The notes under the pieces: generated by a model
Databases searched by the model: none
What the model was told of the DNA's origin: nothing
The model's input: the letters and a program-made list of their open reading frames with translations, nothing else
Part shown: positions 21,213 through 31,179 of the stretch, piece by piece
Layout: each line of letters starts with the position of its first letter
How positions within the stretch are numbered: the first letter of the stretch is position 1
Assembly (NCBI GenBank): GCA_030734395.1
Contig: JAUZTG010000024.1
Coordinates: forward strand, 1-64,000
Length of the DNA stretch: 64,000 nucleotides
Direction of reading: 5' to 3'
Source of the DNA: Sarocladium kiliense
Lineage: Eukaryota; Ascomycota; Sordariomycetes; Hypocreales; Sarocladiaceae
Translations under genes and position numbers: made by a program

Positions 21213-22105
21213 TTTTCGAGTGGGATCTAGAGATCTTGCATCTGATGTTGCAGCAGTCTGTCACAAAGGTCGGGCAAGAAAGGGTCTGTGTTGCCTGTGC
21301 TCCTGAATGAATCGTTCAGATTAAACACGCTACCTCAAGACAAAGAGGGGAAACAGAGGAGTAAATCGATGCTCTTATATTTGGCTGCCCGCCATGGTCT
21401 ACCCCGGGAATATGGGATCCCCGGATCTAGAGTCTCCCCGGAAATCTTACGCGATCCAGAGAGGCAGCGCGCGGAGCCCCGCATCCCCAAGCCATGAACC
21501 TTCCTTGTAGGTTACTGTACCTCTGAGTAGACACGGCTTCCAGAGCTATGGCCTAGACTGCCGGCGATCTTTTCGTAAAGCAGATTGATGGTGTCCTCGA
21601 GTCGGGCTACGGCACATAGTGGGAGGCAGAAGTGGGGTCCCGGATCTCACCAGGTCTTCCGGGGATCTAGCCCTCTGAGAGCCGGGAGATTGGGACGTGA
21701 GCACTCGAATAGATTTGCGTAACTTGGCGGCGATTGCCAGCAAAGCCACGGGTGCCATTGTTTCAAGCACTAGTCTCAAGTTTCAACATCTCAAAGGCCT
21801 ACAGAATCCGCATCCACATCTGGCAGAGGTACAAACTAGCAATCACGACTACTCGAAGGGATGAACAAAGCCCATGCTCTCATCTGACTGCCTTGTCCGC
21901 CAAGTGTTGATAATCTCTGCTTAGTATATGCGAACTATTGTAGCTGTTAAGGCGATATTCCTATGAACTGGTCATCACATCTGAAGTCTACATGTACAGT
22001 TAAGAGCCAGCAGTAGATGCGGGTCTTTGAACTGCTTCGCGCGTAGTAGGGATCAGTAGAAACATAGGGAACTCGGAGTGCTTAAACTTCAAGGATTATG
22101 AAGGC
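21213..22105 (-). promoter_or_regulatory. MFS transporter upstream region with CTTCCGG-type motifs
   Basis: This 0.9-kb stretch holds no gene. It has one CTTCCGG at 21656-21662 and a CCGGAAA near 21438, both resembling the motif repeated in the other two control regions of the cluster. Several CCGGGGATC/GATCCCCGG-like words also occur between 21400 and 21680. Confidence 0.4.
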
Positions 22106-24289
22106 TCAGTTGCTAATCAAACAGCCGCGGAAATATGACTCAACAAGTTTAGTACTCTGCAGCGGCGCCACTGTGCCAATGTAACCATCAGGTCTGATGA
22201 CAGCAATAAGTCCGTGATCTTTGGATACACCAAAGACCTCATAGGCATCCTCTTTCCTTGCCAAGCCATATACTCTCATCTCGGCAAATATCTTGACACT
22301 AGGGGGTAGATCCGTCCACTCGAACCGCTCGTTGAGCGGATGCAGTATCACAAGGTCTATGGTGTTCTGAGGGAACTTTTGCATGATGTCAATCGAGGCT
22401 CTTAATGCTGATTGAGAGGCGCCTGCTTCGTTCAACAAATCGGTACTTGTCAACACGAGCATGTAGTAACGACCGATCGATGGCATCTCTGTCGTAAAAG
22501 TTAGTTCCGGACCGTGATTGGTATAAATTAAGTCCAATTCAGAGCTTACCATCGTGAAGATGCCGGGTTGTGGCATCAGCATAGCGCTTCACCTCGGCGT
22601 CAATAAGTCGTCGACCAGGCACCAAGGCGCCACAATGCGAGTCCCCGTTGGCGTAATTGCTGAGAAGGACATCCTCTGGTTCTTTGACAAGCCTACTGCG
22701 CGGATAACGAAGCCCACAGCCGCTAGTGAAGCCGCTCCCTTGGGTGAACACGCGTAGGAACTCTTCGTGCGTCAAACCGGCTGCTTCAGCATCTGTAGAT
22801 CCAATCTGGCCTGAAAACATATGTGAGAACTTGGCGTCGAATTCGATGAGTTGGCGGGCCACATCCACTCGTTCCTGATCGAAGGTCTCGAGAATGGGAT
22901 CCACAGCTCCATCAGGGCTTGAAGGTGTCAGTCCGTGGAGGTTGTGAACCAGCTTCCATGCCAAGTTGTAAGAGTCCATCATGGAAACGTTCATGCCTTG
23001 CCCAGCTTTGGGACTATGAGTGTGACAAGCTTTTCCCAAGGTTAACAGCCGGGTGACAAAAAGCTACACATAGGTGAGAACTTACCATCCCCCACAATGA
23101 AGATTCTCTCTAAGCCATCCCGGGTTCTGGCCGAGAACCTTGGTGACATGCGCTGGCCGATCTGGTATGCAGCCCACCAATCTGGGGTTGTACCTTGCTT
23201 TATCCTGATATTGTAGGGCGCAAAGACCCGCCGCGCCTGCTCGAAGATGTATTCCAAGGTGACGGCACCTCGTCTCTCCCTGTCTGCTGACCTTTTCTCC
23301 TTTCCAGGATCCGTGTCTTGACCAACCTCACCGGGCACTTGAACGTACAACCGGGTAAGATATTCGCCCGTGGCAATCTGCTCTCTTGGAATCACCATCA
23401 CGGAACCCGCATCCGAATGGACCGCACAGCGCTTGCGAATATCGGGGAAGTCAGTGTCCGCAACAAAGTCGCATACACCCCAAATATGATCAGTTGTTTC
23501 TCCTTGCAGCTCGAGACCCATGCACTTCCGCACGCAGGAACGAGCACCATCAGCACCTATTAGATACCTCGTTCGCATCGTTTTTTGCTCTGTTGTGCCA
23601 TCTGGTAGATCATATTCATACTCAATCCGAATTGGGAACTCAGGATTGTCGTCAGTTGTGTATCTTAAGAAACGATGCGACCTTCGGATGGTCTCTTCCC
23701 CTGCGTAAAGATGAAGGTTTTCCTGGAGGATTCGCTCGATGCGACCTTGGTGAATTGTGACTTCGAAGGGGAAGCGAGCAGGTACGTTGACGTCTGGCGT
23801 GAAGCCGGAGCGCTCGATGCCTCGATTGATTGGAGAGCTGTCGCCGTTCGTGATACCGGTCGGTCGCATTGGATTCCAGAATGCGACCTCTTCCATATGA
23901 CACCCTTCGCTAATAATCTCCCCGGCTAGTCCAAGACTCTGCAGCACCTCGAGTGTTCTAGGCTGGAGGCCATCTGCTTGCCCAGCCTTCAAAGTCCCAG
24001 GTTTGGAGTCCAGGCAGAGAAGTGAAGAGCCGCGAACGCCATATCTGGCCAGCAGTAATGTAAGGAAAAGTCCGCTCGGCCCAGCCTGTCATTGGACATG
24101 TAATGTTAGTTAAGGCAGCGTCTCTGGCAGATGAGATGATAGACCCACTCCTATAACCACAATCTCACGAGTCTCTTCCTCGGTTCCCAGGTCATCTGGC
24201 TTGCGGGAAAGTCTAGGTAGGGGTGGAGCGCGCGAAGGCAAGATTCTCAAATCTCTCGCAGCGTTCGAGGTTTCCTGAAAGACAGGCAT
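22106..24289 (-). CDS. FAD-dependent phenol 2-monooxygenase-type hydroxylase
   Basis: Four exons on the minus strand: 24149..24289, 23086..24085, 22550..23029, 22106..22488, giving 667 aa. The introns are 56-63 nt. Landmarks of group A flavin hydroxylases are complete: the FAD-binding GAGPSG, split by intron 1 at about residue 47; IGADGARSCVRK; and VGDACHTHSPKAGQGMN, restored by intron 2. The C-terminal ~170 residues form the thioredoxin-like domain of the phenol hydroxylase subfamily, with a near-terminal DGYIG. The length matches fungal phenol 2-monooxygenases (~650 aa). The reaction is NADPH- and O2-dependent ring hydroxylation of phenol, resorcinol or a related compound. With the neighbouring ring-cleavage genes, hydroxyquinol is the likely product (inference). 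It is divergent from the cluster regulator. Confidence 0.92.
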
Positions 24290-24596
24290 TGTGAATCCCT
24301 TAGTATGACTTTGTGTGGCGCAACTCGATTACACGACATAGAACAGAACCCTGAGTAACAACAGACCTCAGCCAAGGGCTATTTCAAGTAATCGCTGAAG
24401 AGCCGAGAGTGTGTGTTAGTTTCTCTGCTGAATCTCTTCCGGCCTGGTTGATGTGTGGTTGATCCGGCTTCCGGCTTCCGGCTTCCGGCCGGCAGTTGAT
24501 GGGGGCAAATTGACCGCTGTACTAGCCTCCCCCCGCATATTTTCGGATGCGGGGGATAAATGGAAGTCAAGCTTCTCAATTCCTCATCTTCCGGTC
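24290..24596. promoter_or_regulatory. Divergent promoter of monooxygenase and regulator, rich in CTTCCGG
   Basis: The 307-bp gap between two divergent start codons carries CTTCCGG at 24437-24443, three perfect tandem copies at 24469-24489, and one more at 24588-24594. The tandem copies place CGG triplets exactly 7 bp apart, suiting a protein that binds CGG half-sites. A Zn2Cys6 gene starts immediately after. Confidence 0.65.
24469..24489 (+). repeat. Three tandem CTTCCGG heptamers
   Basis: Three uninterrupted copies of the 7-mer CTTCCGG, preceded by CCGG and followed by CCGG. Related copies are found in the other control regions of the cluster (28577-28590, 28606-28612, 21656-21662). Confidence 0.85.
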
Positions 24597-27140
24597 ATGC
24601 CGGAACTTGATCAACACGAAATCGAAGCAAGTCCGACAGAACATGCCATGGCAGAAGCTCCCGGCGTCACGCTCAGCCGCCGCAACCTACCGCGGGCATC
24701 TCATGCCTGTCAAAGATGTCGCCTCAAGAAAGCGAAGTGCGATCAGCGGCAGCCATGTGGCAACTGTACTAAGCATGTGCAAGAGTGCACATATGGACTT
24801 CGAAGGCGTAATACTCGGGAAAAGAGTATTCACAACACAAGAAGTGTGCAGGCTGGTCTCTCGTCACCACTCCCCTCTCCATGGAGTGGGCAGGATGAGC
24901 CGTCCCAGCGCGGGGGGTTAGAAAGGACGCCTTTGTCAGACCATCTGTGTATGTATTTTTTGGATCCTCTCGGCAGCAGATTGCTTCCTTATGTATTGCA
25001 TTTCTAACGGTTAGTCCAAGCTGTCGACAATGCCGATGTTGTAGGCGACGTCAACCAGCACACGCACGGGACTGAATTCTATGGCACATCATCAAATTTT
25101 GTGCTTCTTAACCAGTTTTTCGAGTATGCTCGGCAGCATCAACCCTCTCTACGTCCAGATTCTGGGGATCAAGATGGAACGTCGCATATGCCGCCTGCCA
25201 GCGGTGTTGCTGCCGCCAGAAATGTTTCAGGGCCTGGTTTTACTGCGAGGCCTCCGCTTTCTATCGTCAACCTCCTCACTGATGAAGATGTCTTGGAAGC
25301 CCCGTCGAGACCAAAAACACCCCCGCCTATGGTAGGTGAAACCCAGGGAGCTTCTGAGGGTGGCTCTGTTGAGGTGAATCGGGTGAGGAATCACAGACTT
25401 CCCGGTCCCTGTCAACTGGGAGTCGGATCCACAAGTGCTCCAATGAGATCAACTGCAAACAGTGAACGGAATTCTTCATCCATTCCTCAGCTTGATCCCA
25501 AGGCAATAAGCGCGCCTGATACCTCTCTCCAGGCGGTTCAGCAGAGATTAGAACGAGAATATGTCCGTCAATTTATGGACAACCTCCACCATCTTCATCC
25601 TATGCTCGACCCTATAGCTTTCACTACCAAGTGCGAGGATCAGATATGGAACGTGAAGGCGTCTTCTGAAAGGAACAAAGGCCAACGTCATTTCTTTGCT
25701 CTGTACAACATTGTGGTGGCTGTTGGGGCACTCGTCTCTGGCCCTGGCTTGGCTCAAGCCTTCGGGCAAGACATACAGCTGTGTATGAAGCAGTCAGTAC
25801 AGGGCCAGAGTCCCAATCTATCTTCGTCAAGCCAAGAATTATCGAAGACATATTTTCGGAAATCTCGAGCATTACTCAGGAATGTTTTTGAAGTCTGTTC
25901 ACTGGAGAGCGCCCAGACGCTTCTTCTTATGGTACGTGAAATGTCGGCAGATTACTTGGCTAGTGTTAACAGTTCGCAGTCCCTATATTGCCAAAACTCG
26001 CTAAAGCCACACGCTTGCTATATGTACTGCGGGCATGCTGTGCGTACTGCTCTAGCTATTGGGATTGAAAGGGAGTCCCAGGTCAATTCGATACATGACC
26101 GCAAAGCCGCACGACGGACCTGGTGGTGCATCTACTCTCATGAGATAGACATGAGCTGCAGTGCAGGCCGTCGAGACAGTCTTGGAAAGCCACACAATTA
26201 CAAGATTGATTTGCCTCATATAACAGGTCAGACCTCCCGTGTCGAAGACAGATCTCATCTGGAAAATCCGAGTGTGGCAATGATCAACGAGATGGTACAT
26301 TTTGCTGCCATCCTAAGACGCATCTCAAAAGAACTATATCACGACACAAAGGGCCTCACTCTGGTACAGAAGTCGGCTGTAGCCAAGAAGCTCGATATTC
26401 TCCTCGACGAATGGAAAAGCCGACTGCCAGCTTACCTTGATTTCAACCACACATCATTCCGCGATGAAGAGTGGGCTTCGAAACAGAAGCTTGTTCTGCA
26501 ACTGAGATACTTGAACGCCAGGATCGTGTTGCATCGGCCCTTCTTGGAAGCACACATTCGCAAACCCGAAGCGCAGGTGTCGAGCCATGTCGAAAGCCTT
26601 CTTGAGGCAGCTCGAGATACGATTGGAGTTATGTACTCTGCATACTCTAGTCGTCACTACTTTCGTACTTGGTGGTACAATTCCACATATACCTTGTATG
26701 CTGGGATGATTGTCCTTTACATCATAATGCTTGATTCAAGTGCCGTACCACTCCAAGAGCTACTGGATGACGTTACCAAGGCTCAAGAAATTCTCGAATC
26801 AATGGTGGAGGCTATCGTAGCTCGACGAAGTGCAAGCTTGATAAGAGAGGGATTAGAAGTGGCACGAGCGTATGTCCAGGGCCGGCGGAGCCGGTCTTTA
26901 CATCCGCAGTCTAATGACGGCGGTTTCAATCCCTTTGATTTGAACGATATTACGGGTCAATTATCCTACGCAGGTATCGGGCAAGATGCAGCATTATTCG
27001 CCTCGATTGTGGATCCAAACTTGTTGCAAGATTTTACGGCGGCAGACGGCGGTATGCTGGGTCTAGACTTCTCGATGCCTTCGTTGGATGAGTTCGGTGG
27101 AGATGAGATGCACACTGATCCGGAACTGTCTTTCTTTTGA
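24597..27140 (+). CDS. Zn(II)2Cys6 transcription factor, probable regulator of the aromatic-catabolism cluster
   Basis: Three exons (24597..24948, 25021..25931, 25980..27140) give 807 aa. The second intron is only 48 nt and has no stop, so it could be misread as coding. Removing it joins AQTLLLM to SLYCQNSLKPHACY, the usual reading in the fungal-specific domain. The start is the Met of MPELDQHE, 3 bp after a CTTCCGG copy. The zinc cluster C-x2-C-x6-C-x5-C-x2-C-x6-C spans about 38-64 (CQRCRLKKAKC and on). The fungal transcription-factor domain follows (HLHPMLDP, RRTWWCIYSHE), then an acidic C-terminus. Its central place among catabolic genes suggests it activates them in response to an aromatic inducer; that is inference from context. 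Confidence 0.88.
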
Positions 27141-27284
27141 ATGCAGTAGGAATAGGGGACGTGCTGCTATGTTATCGGCTGATTATAATTAGCACAAAGT
27201 AGGCATATGATTCCAGATGCGTGCATTCACAAGGACATAGGCATAAGCTATCATTCAGTACTTGAATTAATAATATATGGTGTC

Positions 27285-28376
27285 CTAATCCAAGTCAGGT
27301 ACCGGAAGGTCGTTGATGAATTTAAATTTGCGACCCAACTGAGCGAAAGATTCCTCAGCCTTCTGTCTGCGCAATGCTGCTGCAGCACTCTCTGTTACCA
27401 ATACGAAGTCATAAGTGAGGAAGGCAGAACCTATTTCAACACCATATCTCTTTGCTAAGACATCATCCGCTATTCTCTGAATTGGGACAATGAGAGAATT
27501 TTTGACGCCAAACACGGCATCGGTAGATTCGTAAGGATCATTCTGGACATATAGGGCACTGTAAAATTGAAGATTAGCTGAAATTCGCGACATTCGTTCT
27601 CAAAGCGTGTTGACGTACGTGATTAGGGGGTCGTATCCGTCTTTCTTGAACATGAAGTGCATGTGGCTTGGCCGGAATGGGTGACGCTCAAGCACCTGCA
27701 GCAACTTGCCAACAGGGCCGTCGTGCGGAATAGGATATGGCACCGGTACGATTGCCTTGAACCAGAACTCTCCCTTCTTGTCGCTGGTCAACACTGCTCT
27801 GCCGTCTGGGCCACTCCTATCTGCGTGCTGTACATCATAGAAGCCCTTTGAGTCGGTCTCCCATACATCAATCTCAGCTCCCGAGATTGGGTTCCCGTTG
27901 ATGTCCTTCAATGTGCATAGAACAAGAAGGGGTTCTCCATCTGGATCGTTTGAGATGAGACTGCCCTCGCTGACTTGCTCGGCCTCGTGAGTATGGAACG
28001 GCCCCAAGACTGTGCCTTCAGTGCTGCCTTTGGGTTTAGGATGATCAATGGAATCCACTAGAAGAGAAAGGCCCAGGACATCAGATAGTAGAATGAATTC
28101 CTAAGAAAAAGGTAAGTTGAGGACTTGTAGTTCAAGGACTCATAGACATACTTGTCTGACGTCTGATGAAATTTGACCGACTTGGGTCAGGAAGTGAATA
28201 GCTGTCATCCATTCATCTGTACTGAGTCTGACTTCTCGCGCTAAGTCATGTAGATGTTCGACTGTTCGCTCTAGTATATACTTTAGGCGCAGACTACTGC
28301 ACTGGGAATTAATAGCGTGGACATTGTCGGTGATGTTGTCAATCGTGAGGTCTTTCAGACTAACAGGAGCAGCCAT
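27285..28376 (-). CDS. Intradiol ring-cleavage dioxygenase, probably hydroxyquinol 1,2-dioxygenase
   Basis: Three exons on the minus strand: 28152..28376, 27619..28100, 27285..27558, giving 326 aa. The introns are 51 and 60 nt. The N-terminal helical dimerisation domain is followed by the beta-sandwich core: EGTVLGPFH, ISGAEIDVWETDSKGFYD, VPYPIPHDGPVG, RPSHMHFMF and TDAVFGVKNS. The four Fe(III) ligands expected for the family are present: one Tyr in GFYD, one in VPYPIP, and the two His of SHMH. The enzyme opens an aromatic 1,2-diol with O2 in the cytosol. Catechol and hydroxyquinol dioxygenases are close relatives; adjacency to maleylacetate reductase, which uses the hydroxyquinol product, favours hydroxyquinol. 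It is divergent from that reductase. Confidence 0.92.
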
Positions 28377-28754
28377 GATGAAGATTTTGAAGATAAGATA
28401 TGGTTTGATGTGATCTAACAGATTCTGTCTGAGACTGGGTCCTATGGACTTTAAGAGTGGCGCGTACTTATTGCAGTCTCACGTTGTCTTGCTGGAGACC
28501 GGGTTGACCTCGAAGGACCGGAGGAGCCGGGTATGGAGGGATATCTCCACTTCATTCCCGGTCTTCCGCCGTTTGACTTCCGACTTCCGGTCCGGGCCTG
28601 TCTGTCTTCCGGCCCGTTCGGCTCCCTTGGAAGAGATGTCCAACATATTCATGATACTTATTCAATCCGGATGCATGTGTCTGAGACTTGGAGAGAGCAA
28701 TCTCTCGGTGATCATTCTCTGGACTCTAGGTTTCCGCAAGAATCCTATAACGAC
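28377..28754. promoter_or_regulatory. Divergent promoter of dioxygenase and maleylacetate reductase with CTTCCG motifs
   Basis: This 378-bp gap carries CTTCCGC at 28563, tandem CTTCCGA-CTTCCGG at 28577-28590 and CTTCCGG at 28606-28612. It shares the motif with the monooxygenase/regulator promoter, which supports common control. Confidence 0.6.
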
Positions 28755-29840
28755 ATGAAAGATTTCGAGTATAATGCCTTACCACATCGAGTGGTCTTTG
28801 GCTCTGGCAGCATACAAAAGCTTCCGGTCGAGATCAAGCGTCTGAATGTTTCCCGACCGCTCCTTCTTTGCACCTCCAGGGGACGCCACCTTGCAGATCA
28901 GCTGTCTGTCATCATCAAAGCCGCTTCTCTAGATGTGGCAGGAATCTTCGCCGAGGCGACTGCACACACACCGACCTTCGTAACTGAACAGGGGACCGCC
29001 TTTCTCAACTCTACATCAGCCGACTGTGTCATTTCCATCGGTGGAGGGTCGGTCATCGGCTTGGGAAAAGCTATCTCGTTCTACTCAGGAGTGGTTCACA
29101 TTAGCATACCAACCACATATTCAGGTTCGGAAATGACGCCAATTCTCGGCGAAACCCAGAACGGTCACAAAACTACTCAATCCAACCCGAAGATCCTGCC
29201 TAACATCGTTATCTACGATGTAGACTTGACCTTGGCGCTGCCACCTGCAATATGCAGCACTTCTGGAATGAACGCGATTGCTCACGCGGTTGAGGCGCTC
29301 TACGCCCAAAATGCGAACCCCGTCACATCGTTACTTGCCCTGGAAGGCATCAAGTCTTTGGCAGAGGCCCTGCCTCTGATCGTTCGAGACCCTCACTCTA
29401 AACCTCCAAGAACCCGGGCTTTGTATGGTGCATGGCTTTGTGGCACAGTCCTTGGCAGCTCCTCTATGGGAATTCATCATAAAACTTGCCATGTGCTTGG
29501 TGGGTCATTTTCACTTCCTCATGCCGAAACTCATACCATTATGCTCCCGCATTCGTTGTCCTACAACGCACCTTTCATTCCTGAACAAATGGCCCAAATA
29601 GCTACCGCTCTACCTGATAGTGGTGGAGATGCATTGAATGGACTGAAGTTATTGCTGGAAAAGTTGCCTGTGCCTCGCACACTGAAGGAATTGGGAATGA
29701 ATGAACAGGATATTGGTAAAGCAGCTGAACTCGCTACGAGTAATCAGTACCCTAATCCACGCCCTTTGGATTCGAGATGGATTCAGGAGCTAATCCGAAG
29801 AGCCTGGGCTGGGGAACCTGCCGAAGAAAGTCTGCAATGA
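28755..29840 (+). CDS. Maleylacetate reductase (iron-containing alcohol dehydrogenase family)
   Basis: A single-exon gene of 361 aa, starting at the Met of MKDFEYNALPHRVVFGSG. The frame is open further upstream, but that part overlaps the control region and is not family-like. Seen: ISIGGGSVIGLGKA (nucleotide binding), IPTTYSGSEMTPI, the metal and active-site region GMNAIAHAVEALYA, and HHKTCHVLGG followed by SLPHAETHTIMLPH. The length agrees with maleylacetate reductases (~350 aa). It reduces maleylacetate to 3-oxoadipate with NAD(P)H, the step after hydroxyquinol ring opening. The gene is divergent from the dioxygenase and closes the right end of the cluster. Confidence 0.93.
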   Translation: MKDFEYNALPHRVVFGSGSIQKLPVEIKRLNVSRPLLLCTSRGRHLADQLSVIIKAASLDVAGIFAEATAHTPTFVTEQGTAFLNSTSADCVISIGGGSVIGLGKAISFYSGVVHISIPTTYSGSEMTPILGETQNGHKTTQSNPKILPNIVIYDVDLTLALPPAICSTSGMNAIAHAVEALYAQNANPVTSLLALEGIKSLAEALPLIVRDPHSKPPRTRALYGAWLCGTVLGSSSMGIHHKTCHVLGGSFSLPHAETHTIMLPHSLSYNAPFIPEQMAQIATALPDSGGDALNGLKLLLEKLPVPRTLKELGMNEQDIGKAAELATSNQYPNPRPLDSRWIQELIRRAWAGEPAEESLQ

Positions 29841-31179
29841 AGAGCATTAGATGGTGTTAGTGACTAGAATCATGCAGCCGTCTAGCTACACTGCGAGTGC
29901 TAAAACGCTTCCTGCTGTTACTAATTACTTACTCCCACCTTCAACCCTTCATTAGTAGCCGCTAGATCCAACTGTTCAGAGGAAGTTTTCCTTGCGACTA
30001 AAATGACCCAGTGAAGTTGAAGATTCGACCCTTCCCGAGTTTGCATATCGCGAGCTGTCGCTGGTCGAAAAGCAGCGCATGCGGACATATATATATTTTC
30101 CCAATCAATCACGAATCTAATGACCTGGAACAGGAAATTTCAGAAATGCTGGACCGACATTTAGGGTGTTGGTGCAATAGGAAACACGCCTTGCCCAATT
30201 TCAGCTTTTTACTGGCTTCTTCGAACCTGGCCACCGGATACATCCTGCAGAGCCTCTCCATAGAATAGGCGAGATATCGTCCGCTCTCCCCTACGTAGAG
30301 AACTCAAGAAACTGCAGGTGTAAGGTGTGCGCTCGCACGTGGCTTTTGGTTGTTGATTGCTGCACACAACCATACAGGTTGCGAGTCACAACACTCTGTT
30401 TGCACGGACCTTGCTGTTTGAGGAAGCACTTGAGCCCCGTGTCGGTCATCTCACAACGACCGACCTTGTTTCCTTAAGGATTGTGTAGAAATGGGCAACG
30501 TTTTTTTGAGTCATCCAAGGTCATTCCGTCTATCATGTTAAAATACAAAAGGGCCTTGTTGGCTGGTGACTCAGCACCCATCTCCCGCCTCCTGGGTTCC
30601 TTCTACGAATCTCCGCCTCTTTTGCAGAGGTTCAACATGCCAAAGGCCCCATCTTGAACCAGAGAAGGATCTAACACGTGCGAGTGCTGTCCATGCCTCC
30701 TCTAAACCCCTGCAAATCATATCCCAGCTAAAAGATGTGAGAAAGGGAAAAGAACAAATGCTTGACCTGGTCCTGTCGAGATGAGAGAACCCAGATTTTC
30801 ATAGTAATCGTGAAGCAACATGACCTCCCTAGCACGGAAAGGGAGCCAAGAAGAGTATAAGATGATTGTTTTCGTCTCCTCTCGACCAAGAGAGGGATTA
30901 TTCAACAAATCGTATGCCAAAAGAGTTTTCGATGCAGTGTCGAAAGGTATTTCCATGGGTTCAAACGAAGTGAAGGTGTGAAAAGTAAAAGAGCGTCAAA
31001 AGTTGGTGCTGCGTCAAGTCATGTCATGTCGAAATGGCAGGGCTGTCGCGGTCCGCGAGAGAGCCAGCCGGAAAAAGTATGAAGGGTCAGCTCGGTCAAG
31101 AGAGCCATCAGAAGGACGAGACGTCGTGAGAGAGCAAGACCAGAGTAATGTCACATGCTCTCAGCGGACTGCCTGGAGT
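29841..31179. other. Intergenic region at the accessory/core boundary
   Basis: About 1.3 kb between the 3' ends of the maleylacetate reductase and Bud14-like genes. I see no supportable gene, RNA or repeat. The change from catabolic and mobile-element-like content to housekeeping genes happens across this stretch. Confidence 0.45.
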
